A stretch of DNA of 64,000 nucleotides. Source: Calothrix brevissima NIES-22 (lineage in GTDB: Bacteria > Cyanobacteriota > Cyanobacteriia > Cyanobacteriales > Nostocaceae). Below the pieces are notes generated by a model. The model made no database searches. It saw only the letters and a program-made list of their open reading frames with translations, and had not been told where the DNA came from. Each line of letters opens with the position of its first letter. Position 1 is the stretch's first letter. Both the position numbers and the translations under genes were made by a program. Location of the stretch: the NCBI RefSeq assembly GCF_002367995.1, contig NZ_AP018211.1:124001-188000 (forward strand). Direction: 5' to 3'. Positions 17,850-25,802 of this stretch are shown piece after piece.

Positions 17850-18791
17850 ATGACCAACATTCATGCCTTACAAAAAATTTTTCCCTCCGGCTTTGATAAC
17901 GGTTACGGTAGCATCAAACTTTTAGTCGATGGCTTTGATGTTGTTCGCGTCCCCAGTTATATCTCTTCTGTTGAGATGGAAGACGTACCTGGGAGAGTAG
18001 TTTTCAATGGTACTGCCTACACAGTAGGAGAATCTGCTTTTCGTACAGGTTATCATTTCGACCGCAATACAGATAACAACGAGAACAAAGTCAATAATGC
18101 ACTAATTACATTATTGGGTGCCTTGGCACATTTACCACATCGTAAAGCTTGGCATTTAAAGTTAGTTGTTAGTTTACATGATGTCGCTTTGGCAGAAGAC
18201 TTGAAACAAGTACTCAACGGTGAATACCAACCAATACTTGCTGGCAAAGTTTCAGAGGTAAAGATTGAAGTACTCAAAGTCGTCCCAGAGGGAATGGGTG
18301 CATTGTTTGGGCAACAACTTCCCCCAAAATTAACTGTTTTAGACTTTGGCAACGGTACTACTCTGTATTCCCGTTACAGCCAAGGTAAGCGTGAAGTTCA
18401 CACTCCTTATCCCACGGGTGTAGAAGTCCTCATAGAGGATATCTCCCAAAAGATGAAACATCTTAATGGCGGGAAAATCGGTGACCCATCAAAAATTAGA
18501 TTTTGTCTAGAAATGGGACATACCAAGTATAGCCGTGACATTGATATCAAAGATGTTTATAGCGCTTGTTTAAAAGACTGGTATGAAAAATACTTGAAGA
18601 AAGTTGTGAATCTCACACTTGATGCCAAACACACTGGAGATGAAATTTGGGCGATTGGTGGAGGTTGCTTGTTGCCTGGATTTAAGAAGCTCTTAGAGAA
18701 GAACGGGTTCAAAATTCTGGATAATCCCGTAGAAGCTAATGCTTGTGGACTTCTAGAAATGGCTAAAGCGATTGTGAAAAAAAATTCGTGA
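17850..18791 (+). CDS. Actin-like plasmid segregation protein (ParM/StbA family)
   Basis: A 313-residue actin-like ATPase; I choose the ATG at 17850 over an upstream TTG. Actin-fold motifs are visible: phosphate 1 (SGFDNGYGSIKLLVDG, about 10-25), phosphate 2 (VLDFGNGTTLYS, about 165-176) and the adenosine motif (IWAIGGGCLLPGFKKLL, about 268-284). ParM-type proteins polymerise and push plasmid copies apart through an adaptor bound to a centromere. The GGGTATA array immediately upstream and the small downstream gene (18903) complete the usual three-part layout. Having both this and ParA/ParB within 4 kb suggests two partition systems on one replicon, or a cointegrate of two plasmids. Confidence 0.85.
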   Translation: MTNIHALQKIFPSGFDNGYGSIKLLVDGFDVVRVPSYISSVEMEDVPGRVVFNGTAYTVGESAFRTGYHFDRNTDNNENKVNNALITLLGALAHLPHRKAWHLKLVVSLHDVALAEDLKQVLNGEYQPILAGKVSEVKIEVLKVVPEGMGALFGQQLPPKLTVLDFGNGTTLYSRYSQGKREVHTPYPTGVEVLIEDISQKMKHLNGGKIGDPSKIRFCLEMGHTKYSRDIDIKDVYSACLKDWYEKYLKKVVNLTLDAKHTGDEIWAIGGGCLLPGFKKLLEKNGFKILDNPVEANACGLLEMAKAIVKKNS

Positions 18792-18902
18792 ACCCATATC
18801 AGATTGGCTCAATGCCTCGTTGAAAATTATAGATTGGTGAACTCTCGTACTCTGAAATCCAAACCCTAAAAGAAAGCTCATCACATTTGAGAAATAATCA
18901 CA

Positions 18903-19208
18903 ATGGCAGATAAACAAAATTTAACACCAGAAAAAATCCGGATTAAAGATAGCTATCGTGAACGTATCTTTGCTGAGTCACAACAACTAGATAAAAGTTA
19001 TCTGGAAACGCTTTACTTTATTATTGACTGCTATTTTGCCTTTAAAAAGGGTGCATTCCCAATACAACAAGCAGTTTCACATACACCTGTTGTTAATCCT
19101 ATTACCATAAACCAAAATCAACTTGAGGAGCAGACTACAAATCCATCTGCACTCGAAGAACAAAAGGATTTAAACGGTGAAACGTTCACCCTTGATTTTG
19201 ATTTGTAA
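18903..19208 (+). CDS. Small protein downstream of the ParM-like gene, possible ParR/StbB-type adaptor
   Basis: A 101-residue hydrophilic protein starting MADKQNLTPEKIRIKDSY, with a predicted helical N-terminal half and an acidic tail ending TFTLDFDL. It lies 111 nt after the actin-like gene, on the same strand. In ParM systems the following small gene encodes the DNA-binding adaptor that links filaments to the centromere. The size and position fit, and an acidic hydrophobic C-terminal tail could contact the filament. I cannot identify a DNA-binding motif with certainty, so the assignment rests on context. Confidence 0.6.
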   Translation: MADKQNLTPEKIRIKDSYRERIFAESQQLDKSYLETLYFIIDCYFAFKKGAFPIQQAVSHTPVVNPITINQNQLEEQTTNPSALEEQKDLNGETFTLDFDL

Positions 19209-19574
19209 CTATAATCACCAGCAATACATACTCATTGCATGGCTACTTCATGGGCTAAAAGTCAACTCTTTTGCTTAATTCGCTTGTTAACAAACAGATG
19301 AGGCTTTTAGCAAAATTAAAGGAGAATGAAATCTTACTTGAATAGTAACCTTACCAGTGTTTCATCAGTTAGGTTTTTCTGCAACTGATCGGCGATCGCA
19401 ATGCTCAATATTTTCTTAAATTAACCTGATTCAGTAGCCTTTTATCAACCAATTCTTCGGCTATTTATTTAAACTTACAGAAAGACAGGCTGAAAGCCCT
19501 TGAGTATGTGTATCGAAGCGTGGCAAAGATACACATACGTGCTTCAGACAAGGGATGAAAGCCGTTTAAGCCCT
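19209..19574. other. Non-coding region with a predicted pseudoknot-like structure
   Basis: No credible gene. At 19497-19554 three helices can be drawn: outer CCCTTG/CAAGGG (19497-19502 with 19549-19554), an inner 11-bp stem GTATGTGTATC/GATACACATAC (19504-19514 with 19528-19538), and a loop GAAGC (19515-19519) complementary to GCTTC (19541-19545). This may be the left end of the TnpB transposon or a structured RNA. A HIP1 octamer lies near 19391. Confidence 0.45.
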
Positions 19575-19730
19575 TTAGGGCTGAGTGCTGTTAGATTTTT
19601 TTGGTTCTGGAAGCGTATCAATCAAATCTTCAATGATTTGAGTCATGGTTTTATCTTTTTCAACAGCTAATAAGCGTAACTTATTAATGCGGCGTTCGCT
19701 TAAAAGAATATGCAAACCTTTTTTAGCCAT
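19575..19730 (-). CDS. Small ribbon-helix-helix protein divergent from tnpB
   Basis: A 51-residue protein starting MAKKGLHILLSERRINKL and containing KDKTMTQIIEDLIDTL, which looks like a CopG/Arc-type ribbon-helix-helix DNA-binding domain (short strand, then two helices). It is transcribed away from the TnpB gene with a 71-nt gap. Small genes of this type often sit beside TnpB-only elements in cyanobacteria, where they may regulate the element. Its stop codon lies in a hairpin AGCCC-TTTA-GGGCT. Confidence 0.7.
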   Translation of the reverse strand: MAKKGLHILLSERRINKLRLLAVEKDKTMTQIIEDLIDTLPEPKKSNSTQP

Positions 19731-19784
19731 GATATGTATTTAATTTGTACATATTAATGGTACTTTACTTGGAGATGAAACAAA

Positions 19785-19801
19785 CAAGGAGGTGATACAA
19801 C
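19785..19801 (+). promoter_or_regulatory. Strong Shine-Dalgarno sequence deciding a TTG start for tnpB
   Basis: AAGGAGGTGAT ends 6 nt before the TTG at 19802. It matches the anti-Shine-Dalgarno of 16S rRNA over the whole stretch and strongly supports the TTG start, since no ATG occurs nearby in frame. Confidence 0.75.
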
Positions 19802-21195
19802 TTGCTAACAAACTATGTGTATAAGCTACGTCCTAACATTACACAATCATCAACAATGAGTAATTGGGTGGATATGTTACGTTCGCACTACAACTGGTGT
19901 TTGAATGACAGATTAACCCAATATGCCCAACAATTTATCCAGGGTGACTATTGTAATATTAGAACCAAGGCTCTTGCTTGTCCTATAACTTGTTTTGTTA
20001 GCAAAAATGGTGCAACGGGAGAACCTTGGAAGAATTCAGGAGATAAAAATCCTAGACGTAGTGCGGGAATGATTCAAGATGCGGCATTACCTACATTAAA
20101 AAAGGCTAGACCTTGGTATGCTGATATTGATTCAACAGTGTTCAGCAAAATGTAAAACGCTTGGATGTTGCCTACAAAAATTTCTTTGATGGACGTGGAT
20201 TTCCTAAATTTAAAAACCGTTCTAACTTCACATCTTTTACATACGTAATTGGTGTGAAAGTCCAAGGGAATAAAATCTACCTCCCCAAGCTTGGTTGGAT
20301 GAGATTCTTTAACTCTCGACCAATACCTGATGGTTTTAAAATTAAAGCTGCCACAATCCGTAAACGTCAAGATGGGTGGTATGTATCGCTAAGAATTGAG
20401 GATAGAGCAGTACCAGATTATATTGTTAAACCTTTCACTGAAGTTAACAATATAATCGGGTGCGATTTAGGTATCACCAAGTTAGTGCATCTATCTGATG
20501 GCTACCAGATTGAAAATCCTAAATTTGCTACCAATAAGAAAACTAAAGTCACTTTAAAAATCAGACAACGTAGAGTTAATCGGAAAGCTAAAGGGAGTAA
20601 AAATCGTAAAAAAGCAGCTACAAATGTAGGTAAGTTTCACAAAAAGATTGCAGATAAACGCGACTGCTATCAATGGTATGTAGCTAACAAAATTGTTTCT
20701 AGAAACGTTGATGCTATTGCCATTGAAGACTTAAATGTTTCAGCAATGAAGAGACGTTGTAAGCCGAAAGTAGATGAAGAGAGTGGTAGATTTTTAAAGA
20801 ATGGACAATCAAGAAAGAAAGGTTTAAATCGTTCAATCTTTGATGCTAGCTGGGGTGAATTGGTATTGAAAATCGATTATCTTGCTGCAAAGCATGGAAA
20901 GGTTGTACTTAAGGTAAGCCCAAAATACACCAGCCAAAAATGTCAAAACTGTGGTCATGTTGATGCGTCTAATCGTGATGGCGAAAAGTTCATTTGTACT
21001 CAGTGTGGACATTTTGACCACGCTGACATTAATGCAGCTAAAAACATCAGAGATAGAGCTTATTCTATAGTACGGGTGGACTGCCCGGAACTTAAACGCC
21101 CAAAACAATGCAAGGAGTTATCAGCACGCCCTCGCGGCAATCGTGTTGAGCCTGGGAACCCTAGTAATAGGGATATTAAGTCAGTAATGTCTTAA
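19802..21195 (+). pseudogene. tnpB: TnpB RNA-guided nuclease of an IS200/IS605-type element, single frameshift
   Basis: Two frames join into one TnpB of about 464 residues. The N-terminal part (19802-20155, MLTNYVYKLRPNITQSS) ends early at a stop after DSTVFSKM. The rest resumes just before 20161 as QQNVKRLDVAYKNFFDGRG, consistent with loss of one base near 20140. The RuvC nuclease residues are intact in the second part: IGCDLGITKL (Asp), AIEDLNVS (Glu) and DHADINAAKN (Asp). The zinc finger is also intact (CQNC and CTQC). TnpB is an RNA-guided DNA nuclease using an omegaRNA from the element's right end. No TnpA transposase is present, so this is a TnpB-only unit. The frameshift probably kills it unless recoded. 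Confidence 0.85.
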
Positions 21196-21224
21196 GAATC
21201 CCCGCACCTTTAGGTCGGGGAGTG
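21196..21224 (+). ncRNA. Right-end hairpin of the TnpB element (likely omegaRNA 3' end)
   Basis: Just after tnpB, CCCCG (21200-21204) pairs with CGGGG (21216-21220), with an inner ACCT/AGGT stem. This is the typical right-end structure of IS605-group elements in cyanobacteria. The omegaRNA would overlap the tnpB 3' end and finish near GAGTGTCAA, with the guide starting in the flanking DNA. Confidence 0.55.
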
Positions 21225-21599
21225 TCAAAAAGCTTTAAGTAACTGCACTGAGTCTGTAGCCTCACGGCTATTATTCACAAAAATGTCAGCAATTAGTCGT
21301 AAAACTTCGGCTTGTTCTTCAGGAGGTGCTTCAGCAATTAGCGATCGCAGGCTAACTCCTGGCCTTTGACCAAATAACTCAGATAAATACCATACCCTAG
21401 CTTCTACCGGAACAGCCAAAAGTAGCGCTATTAGTTTTGATGCTCCTAAATCCGCCTTCCCGCGACGAAAGCGGGATAACATCACCTCTGAAACTTTAGC
21501 CTGTTCAGCCGTTGTCTTCGCTTCCAAATTGAAGCGATTCATCATCTCATCGAATAACTGCTGATAACGTTGAGTTTTCTCTGATACAAAACTTTGCAT
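21225..21599 (-). CDS. XRE-like helix-turn-helix regulator
   Basis: A 124-residue protein starting MQSFVSEKTQRYQQLFDEMM. Residues about 27-62 (KTTAEQAKVSEVMLSRFRRGKADLGASKLIALL) form a Cro/C1-like helix-turn-helix with a recognition helix near SEVMLSRFRRG. The C-terminal half is helical and acidic (PPEEQAEVLRLIADIF). Such small regulators are common on cyanobacterial plasmids and may control replication or maintenance genes. It reads away from the rep region and ends about 5 nt beyond the TnpB right-end hairpin, so the TnpB element was probably inserted beside it. Confidence 0.7.
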   Translation of the reverse strand: MQSFVSEKTQRYQQLFDEMMNRFNLEAKTTAEQAKVSEVMLSRFRRGKADLGASKLIALLLAVPVEARVWYLSELFGQRPGVSLRSLIAEAPPEEQAEVLRLIADIFVNNSREATDSVQLLKAF

Positions 21600-21856
21600 T
21601 GCTTTGTTAATTATACTTAATTATAACGGTTATACTATGTGATGTCCGATGAAACAACCAGGATGATGTCTACCTTAATCTTACCAAACTCTTGCTAGAA
21701 GTGCTTTTCACTAGACATATATTTAATCTTCTAACCACCAGCATAACCATCAAATGAATGGCTTGTCACGATTAAACATAAAAATTCGTTGACTGAGCAT
21801 GAATGATAGACATCTAAAAAATCAGCCTCCATCCCGTTGGGAAAGAGGTGAAATTT

Positions 21857-21897
21857 TGTCTTGTTATTTTGTCTTACTGTCTTGTTATTTTGTCTTA
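21857..21897 (+). repeat. Two 20-bp direct repeats upstream of rep (candidate iterons)
   Basis: The 20-mer from TGTCTTGTTATT to TGTCTTA occurs at 21857-21876 and 21878-21897, period 21. Each contains two TGTCTT half-sites, four in all. They lie 9-110 bp before a short leader frame and the rep gene, a usual place for Rep-binding iterons or an operator. Confidence 0.6.
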
Positions 21898-21905
21898 GCA
21901 GAACT

Positions 21906-22007
21906 ATGACACAACCCAATTCAAAAATTCAAGAACGTTTTTACCCACTTCAGCATGAAGAATGGTTGAGAGCCTACCGTGAACTCACACCAGCACAAAG
22001 GGACTAG
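21906..22007 (+). CDS. 33-residue leader peptide coupled to rep
   Basis: A short frame starts MTQPNSKIQERFYPL and ends RELTPAQRD, with its TAG 2 nt before the rep ATG. The sequence resembles the conserved N-terminus of other cyanobacterial helix-turn-helix replication proteins, where ...ELTPAQRD leads directly into the winged-helix domain. It may be a relic N-terminus detached by a stop, or a translationally coupled leader controlling rep. Confidence 0.5.
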   Translation: MTQPNSKIQERFYPLQHEEWLRAYRELTPAQRD

Positions 22008-22009
22008 CT

Positions 22010-22951
22010 ATGCCAAACCAAACTCAACTTACGGTAGTCCCTGATTGCCCAATGCTTGGTATCGAATTAGATGGTTTCTACCAAACTCCTAACTCAATGG
22101 CAATTAAAGCTATTCGCGGCAAGTTAACTGCTGCTGACTGGTCACTATGGTCTTATCTACAAATGATTGAGCCTTTCGGCGATCGCATGGTAGAACTACC
22201 AAGAATTCCAGAAATTGCAGAAGCAATCGGTGTCAGTGAAAGACAGGTTAAACGTTCTCTGGCAAAACTTGAAGATTTAGAACTTTACCGATGGGAACCT
22301 GTAGTAATTCGTGGACAGAATTTAGCAGGTAAGCAAGCCAAAGAACTACGCCAAAAGAAAAAAGCAAATCAATCTGAAAGTAAAACTAAATTTTCTCACG
22401 AGAGAAAAATGACAGAATTGTCCGAAGTTGGACAGAATTGTCCAGAACAGGACAGTCCAGAATCAGATAGTAAAACTAAATTTTCTCACGAGAGAAAAAT
22501 GACAGAATTGTCCGGAGTTGGACAAAATTGTCCGGAGTTGGACAAAATTGTCCGGAGTTGGACAGAATTGTCCGGAGTTGGACAGAATTGTCCAAATCAA
22601 GAGCTAGAACCCTTGTACAGTAATGGTTCTAGATCCCCTCAGATCTCTCAGACTTATACAGAATTTATTCAGACTCTCTCAGAAGACGAGCGAGCGAATT
22701 TTTTGAACTTTTGTGAAGAAAAAACCAAGAATCTTAGTCAGCCAGTCAACGACATTGAAGCTTGGTTGGCTCATCAAAATAAAGCTGGACAAAATCGCTG
22801 GGAAGTTTATTACAAGAAATTTCTAGCTTGGCAACAAGCACAATCCAAAAAACCTCAAAGTCGTCGCAGTAGCCAAATGATGAAAAAGTTTCAAGAAGAA
22901 ATTGAGCAACAACGTCAGCAAGCTATGGAAACTTATAAGGAGAAATTATGA
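22010..22951 (+). CDS. Plasmid replication initiator-like winged-helix protein with an internal iteron array
   Basis: A 313-residue protein starting MPNQTQLTVVPDCPMLG. The N-terminal 110 residues look like a Rep winged helix: KLTAADWSLWSYLQMIEP, then PEIAEAIGVSERQVKRSLAKLEDL (helix-turn-helix, about 62-86). A basic linker (QKKKANQ) leads to a low-complexity part (about 123-205) coded by DNA repeats: a 90-bp offset duplication and 20-bp units of GACAGAATTGTCCGGAGTTG. The C-terminal part is helical. It sits downstream of iterons and upstream of a DnaB-type helicase, which supports a role in starting plasmid replication. The initiator role is inferred; the helix-turn-helix and repeats are seen. 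Confidence 0.7.
   Translation: MPNQTQLTVVPDCPMLGIELDGFYQTPNSMAIKAIRGKLTAADWSLWSYLQMIEPFGDRMVELPRIPEIAEAIGVSERQVKRSLAKLEDLELYRWEPVVIRGQNLAGKQAKELRQKKKANQSESKTKFSHERKMTELSEVGQNCPEQDSPESDSKTKFSHERKMTELSGVGQNCPELDKIVRSWTELSGVGQNCPNQELEPLYSNGSRSPQISQTYTEFIQTLSEDERANFLNFCEEKTKNLSQPVNDIEAWLAHQNKAGQNRWEVYYKKFLAWQQAQSKKPQSRRSSQMMKKFQEEIEQQRQQAMETYKEKL
22411..22600 (+). repeat. Intragenic 20-bp iterons in rep
   Basis: Units of GACAGAATTGTCCGGAGTTG run head to tail at 22501-22520, 22521-22540, 22541-22560 and 22561-22580, with a partial copy to 22600. Two diverged copies lie at 22411-22450. The TTGTCC...GGACAA core is an inverted repeat. A longer block (22379-22428) is repeated at 22469-22518, exactly 90 bp away, which keeps the frame. 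The array is a candidate replication-origin or Rep-binding array. Confidence 0.75.
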
Positions 22952-23343
22952 TCGCTGCCAGTGTTCTTGAAATTAGAAAAGCCAGTTTAGGTTGGATAAT
23001 GCAAAACCCAGAAGCAATTGCTAGAGTGAGCTTGAACCCCCTTAAAAAAGCTTTTTCCTATGAAAGGGAACAGGGAACGGGCAACGGGCAACAGGGAAAA
23101 CAAAGCTACCCACAAGGGGGAGCCAGTCTCCGTAGCGACCGCGACTTGAGAGAACTGGCGTTGGGGTTTCAACCTACCTTGCGATACAAGGATTCCTTCG
23201 CCCACAAGGGGCGAGGCTTTAAACCTTGCTTCAGGGCTAATTTCCCCTCTGTTCCCTATTCCCTGTTAAGAGTTCCCGCCCCGTTGGCGCAGCCTCTCGT
23301 AGAGAAGGGTCTCTGTGAATTGAAAATCTCAAGTTGCTTATGA
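22948..23343 (+). CDS. Short ORF after rep, mostly made of dispersed repeats
   Basis: The ATG overlaps the rep TGA (ATGA). The first 36 or so residues (MIAASVLEIRKASLGWIMQ and on to LKKAF) look like ordinary protein. From about 23060 the sequence is repeat DNA: GGAACGGGCAACGGGCAACAGGG, a hairpin repeat at 23122-23163 and other GC-rich blocks. The original gene was probably interrupted and the rest of the frame is meaningless. The intact family is unknown to me. Confidence 0.35.
   Translation: MIAASVLEIRKASLGWIMQNPEAIARVSLNPLKKAFSYEREQGTGNGQQGKQSYPQGGASLRSDRDLRELALGFQPTLRYKDSFAHKGRGFKPCFRANFPSVPYSLLRVPAPLAQPLVEKGLCELKISSCL
23060..23330. repeat. Cluster of small dispersed repeats between rep and the helicase gene
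   Basis: The cluster holds tandem GGGAACGGGCAAC-like units, a GCCAGT...ACTGGC hairpin repeat shared with 16569-16614, and blocks such as CCACAAGGGG and GTAGAGAAGGGTCTC. It looks like several small mobile repeats stacked in one place. Confidence 0.6.
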
Positions 23344-24710
23344 CTGAAGAACTAAGTTTTCAAGGGACAGCTGACCGCCTGCCACCCCAAAACATCGAGG
23401 CAGAAGAGGCAATTTTGGGCGGAATTATGTTAGATCCAGAAGCAATAAGCAGGATTTGCGATCGCTTAATTCCAGAAGCCTTTTACATCAGCGCCCACAA
23501 AGATATTTATCAAGCTGCGCTGCGGCTGTTGAGTCAATCTTTACCCACAGATTTACTTTCAGTCACCAGTTGGCTGGCTGACCACAATTTACTTGACCGG
23601 ATTGGTGGGAAAAATAAATTAGCCACCCTTGTAGACCGCACAGTGTCAGCCGTTAACATCGATGCCTTAGCTCTTTTGGTGATGGACAAGTATCTGCGGC
23701 GGCAGTTGATTAAAGCTGGTAATGAAATTGTACATCTGGGTTATGAGACTGAAAAAGAGTTACCAATTGTCCTAGATCAGGCAGAGCAAAAGGTTTTTCA
23801 ACTATCTAATCAAACTATTACAAACAATACTGAACACAACAGCACGATTAATATTGCTGCTTACGAGGAATTAGATTCAGATAATCCTATCTACCCCACA
23901 GGACTTCATGAGCTTGATAATTTAATGCTGGGATTTGAAGATGGTACACTGACCATAGTTGGGGGTAGGCCATCAATGGGGAAATCTTTCATCGCGCTGT
24001 TCCTGGCGTTCCAGATGATACTGCTCCACGACTTACCTGTGGCTATCTTCTCGCTGGAGATGACAAAAAAGCAATTGGAGTACAGACTGTGGAGTTTAAT
24101 TAGTGTTACCAATGCCTACAAGCATTTAGACTTGATCCCACTGAAAAGCGATCGCATCCGCAGACATCGTTCAGGTAATCAACCTTTAGAAGGCTGGGAA
24201 TTCACCAGTATTGCCAAAATTGTTGGTATCGCTTCAGAATTACCGCTTTATATGAATGACTCAAGAGGCATTACTGTTTCTGGAATTGCTTCTGAATGTC
24301 GTCAGATAAAAGCCAAAGAAGGAAAGCTGGGATTAGTTGTAGTCGATTACCTGCAAATGATGGCAGAAGACTCTGGGGGTAATCGCAGTTATGAACTAGG
24401 AGATGTCGCCAGGGGACTTTACAAAATGGCTGGTGATTTAAATGTTCCTGTCTTGGCACTTTCTCAAATTTCTAGGGGAGTAGAGAGTAGGCAGAATAAG
24501 CGTCCTATGATGAGTGACCTCAGCCAGTCGGGAATTTTAGAGATGGTTGCCGATAATATTATCTTGGCTTATCGGGACGAGTACTATAACCCAGACACAG
24601 AAGACCAAGGAATTCTAGAACTTATCATAGCTAAATCTCGCCACGGCGATACAGGCACAGCAACAGTCTTTTTTGACAAGTCATATGGAATTATCCGGAA
24701 TTTGGGGTGA
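23340..24710 (+). CDS. dnaB: DnaB-type replicative DNA helicase
   Basis: A 456-residue DnaB-like helicase; I choose the ATG at 23340 (MTEELSFQGTADRLPPQNIEAE) over an upstream TTG. The N-terminal domain has PQNIEAEEAILGGIMLDPEA and the usual helical repeats. The RecA-like C-terminal domain has Walker A GGRPSMGKSFIALFLA (about 203-218), FSLEM (H1a-like), Walker B LGLVVVDYLQMM (about 327-338), and a KSRHGDTGTATVFF tail with the conserved KxRxGxxG arrangement. DnaB unwinds DNA at the fork. A plasmid copy next to a Rep-like gene would load at the plasmid origin. Near the end the usual LRESGxIEQDAD is replaced by LSQSGILEMVADN, so it is diverged from chromosomal DnaB. No intein is present. Confidence 0.9.
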   Translation: MTEELSFQGTADRLPPQNIEAEEAILGGIMLDPEAISRICDRLIPEAFYISAHKDIYQAALRLLSQSLPTDLLSVTSWLADHNLLDRIGGKNKLATLVDRTVSAVNIDALALLVMDKYLRRQLIKAGNEIVHLGYETEKELPIVLDQAEQKVFQLSNQTITNNTEHNSTINIAAYEELDSDNPIYPTGLHELDNLMLGFEDGTLTIVGGRPSMGKSFIALFLAFQMILLHDLPVAIFSLEMTKKQLEYRLWSLISVTNAYKHLDLIPLKSDRIRRHRSGNQPLEGWEFTSIAKIVGIASELPLYMNDSRGITVSGIASECRQIKAKEGKLGLVVVDYLQMMAEDSGGNRSYELGDVARGLYKMAGDLNVPVLALSQISRGVESRQNKRPMMSDLSQSGILEMVADNIILAYRDEYYNPDTEDQGILELIIAKSRHGDTGTATVFFDKSYGIIRNLG

Positions 24711-24850
24711 TGAAAGCTGTTTGCAGGCGATCGAGAGCGATTTTTTTCGGGGGAGATGGGCGAAAGACAGTCTGTTGGTTTACCAACTATAAGAGAACTT
24801 GAAATTTTACGCGATCACATTTTGTCTGAATGTGATTTGAACCATGTCTT

Positions 24851-25746
24851 GGTTCTTGGCAACTTTTGGTGATCTTGGCTGGGGGAAGGCAGAGGGCAGA
24901 CGGCAGACGGCAGAAGGAAGAGGAAGAAAAAATTTCCACAATTAAAGCTTTGCTTGGATTACAGAACATCTGCATCACAAGAAAGCCGTAAGCGATCGCC
25001 CCTTGAAGTCACAAATCCCACACCCGGATAAGAAAACGTTTTAAAACCTTCTGCCATCTGCCTTAAAGTGCGTAACCTTTCATCATCACCAAAATCTGAC
25101 AAGAACCTAAAAGTTGAGCTACGCAAGTAATTATATACGGTATTTTTAGCAACTCCCAGGGATTGAGCAATTGCTTGCACTGATAGGCCTTGAGAACGTA
25201 AGCTCCAAACTCGCTCATGGATGTCCCTCCGTCTAGCCCTTGCCTTGGCGGATTGGACTTTCCATCGAACTTAGTCGTTGAGCTAAACGTAAAGTTCTTC
25301 TCGCCCAAGGTACGGTTACATTGGTTAGTCTTTCTGTAAAAATGCGCCGTTTACACAACTTATTAAGGCAAAAAAACTTCCGCACCTTTAACTGTAAGGT
25401 AATGCTGTATTCAGCCCAGGGTAAGTCTGCTAATAAGCGTTCATAGCGACTATGAATTTTATGAGTTGGTTGGTTACAAACTGGACAATTAACTACTTTA
25501 CTGGTGGCAGAAACAATCAACCAAATCTTCGTTTTTATCTCGTCAAGTTGGCAATTCTCAAGTTTCAGATTGGTTGAATCTGGTAATAAGTGAGTTAGCA
25601 CCGACATAGGACTTTCTGAGGCTTATTCCTCAAATGTTTGATGAAGTGAAGTTTGACGTATCTCAATTATATCTTTCTGACTTCTGCCTTCTGCCCTCTG
25701 CCCTCTGCCTTCCCCCAGCCAAGATCACCAAAAGTTGCCAAGAACC
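24851..25746. mobile_element. Decayed ISL3-family insertion element, 896 bp
   Basis: The outer 50 bp are a perfect inverted repeat (24851-24900 and 25697-25746) starting GGTTCTTGGCAACTTTTGG. Such ends with a zinc-finger transposase are typical of ISL3. Inside is a broken transposase on the minus strand. The body is less than two thirds of a normal ISL3 element, so it is an internally deleted derivative. The inner ends carry GGCAGA-rich short repeats. No clear target duplication is seen. A solo copy of the same end lies at 13632-13675. Confidence 0.8.
24959..25607 (-). pseudogene. ISL3-type transposase remnant
   Basis: Reading from 25607, the first 115 residues or so (MSVLTHLLPDSTNLKLENC) include the ISL3 zinc-binding module: CPVCNQPTHKIHSRYERLLADLP, then CLNKLCKRRIF. 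After about 25250 the frame breaks. Pieces of a later helix-turn-helix (QAIAQSLGVAKNTVYNYL) follow in another frame down to 24959. The whole DDE catalytic core is missing, so the gene is dead. Confidence 0.8.
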
Positions 25747-25802
25747 GCAGGGGGTAAAATCACAATGATTGGAATATTTTTTATTTGTGAGTCCCTAATT
25801 AT

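Noticed and set aside
21731-21919. 62-codon minus-strand frame across the iterons
   Set aside because: It is built on the iteron repeats (RQNNKTVRQNNKTK) and has no credible start region.
22501-22600. 20-bp tandem units considered as CRISPR-like
   Set aside because: Units are directly adjacent without unique spacers and lie in an open frame. Iterons fit better.
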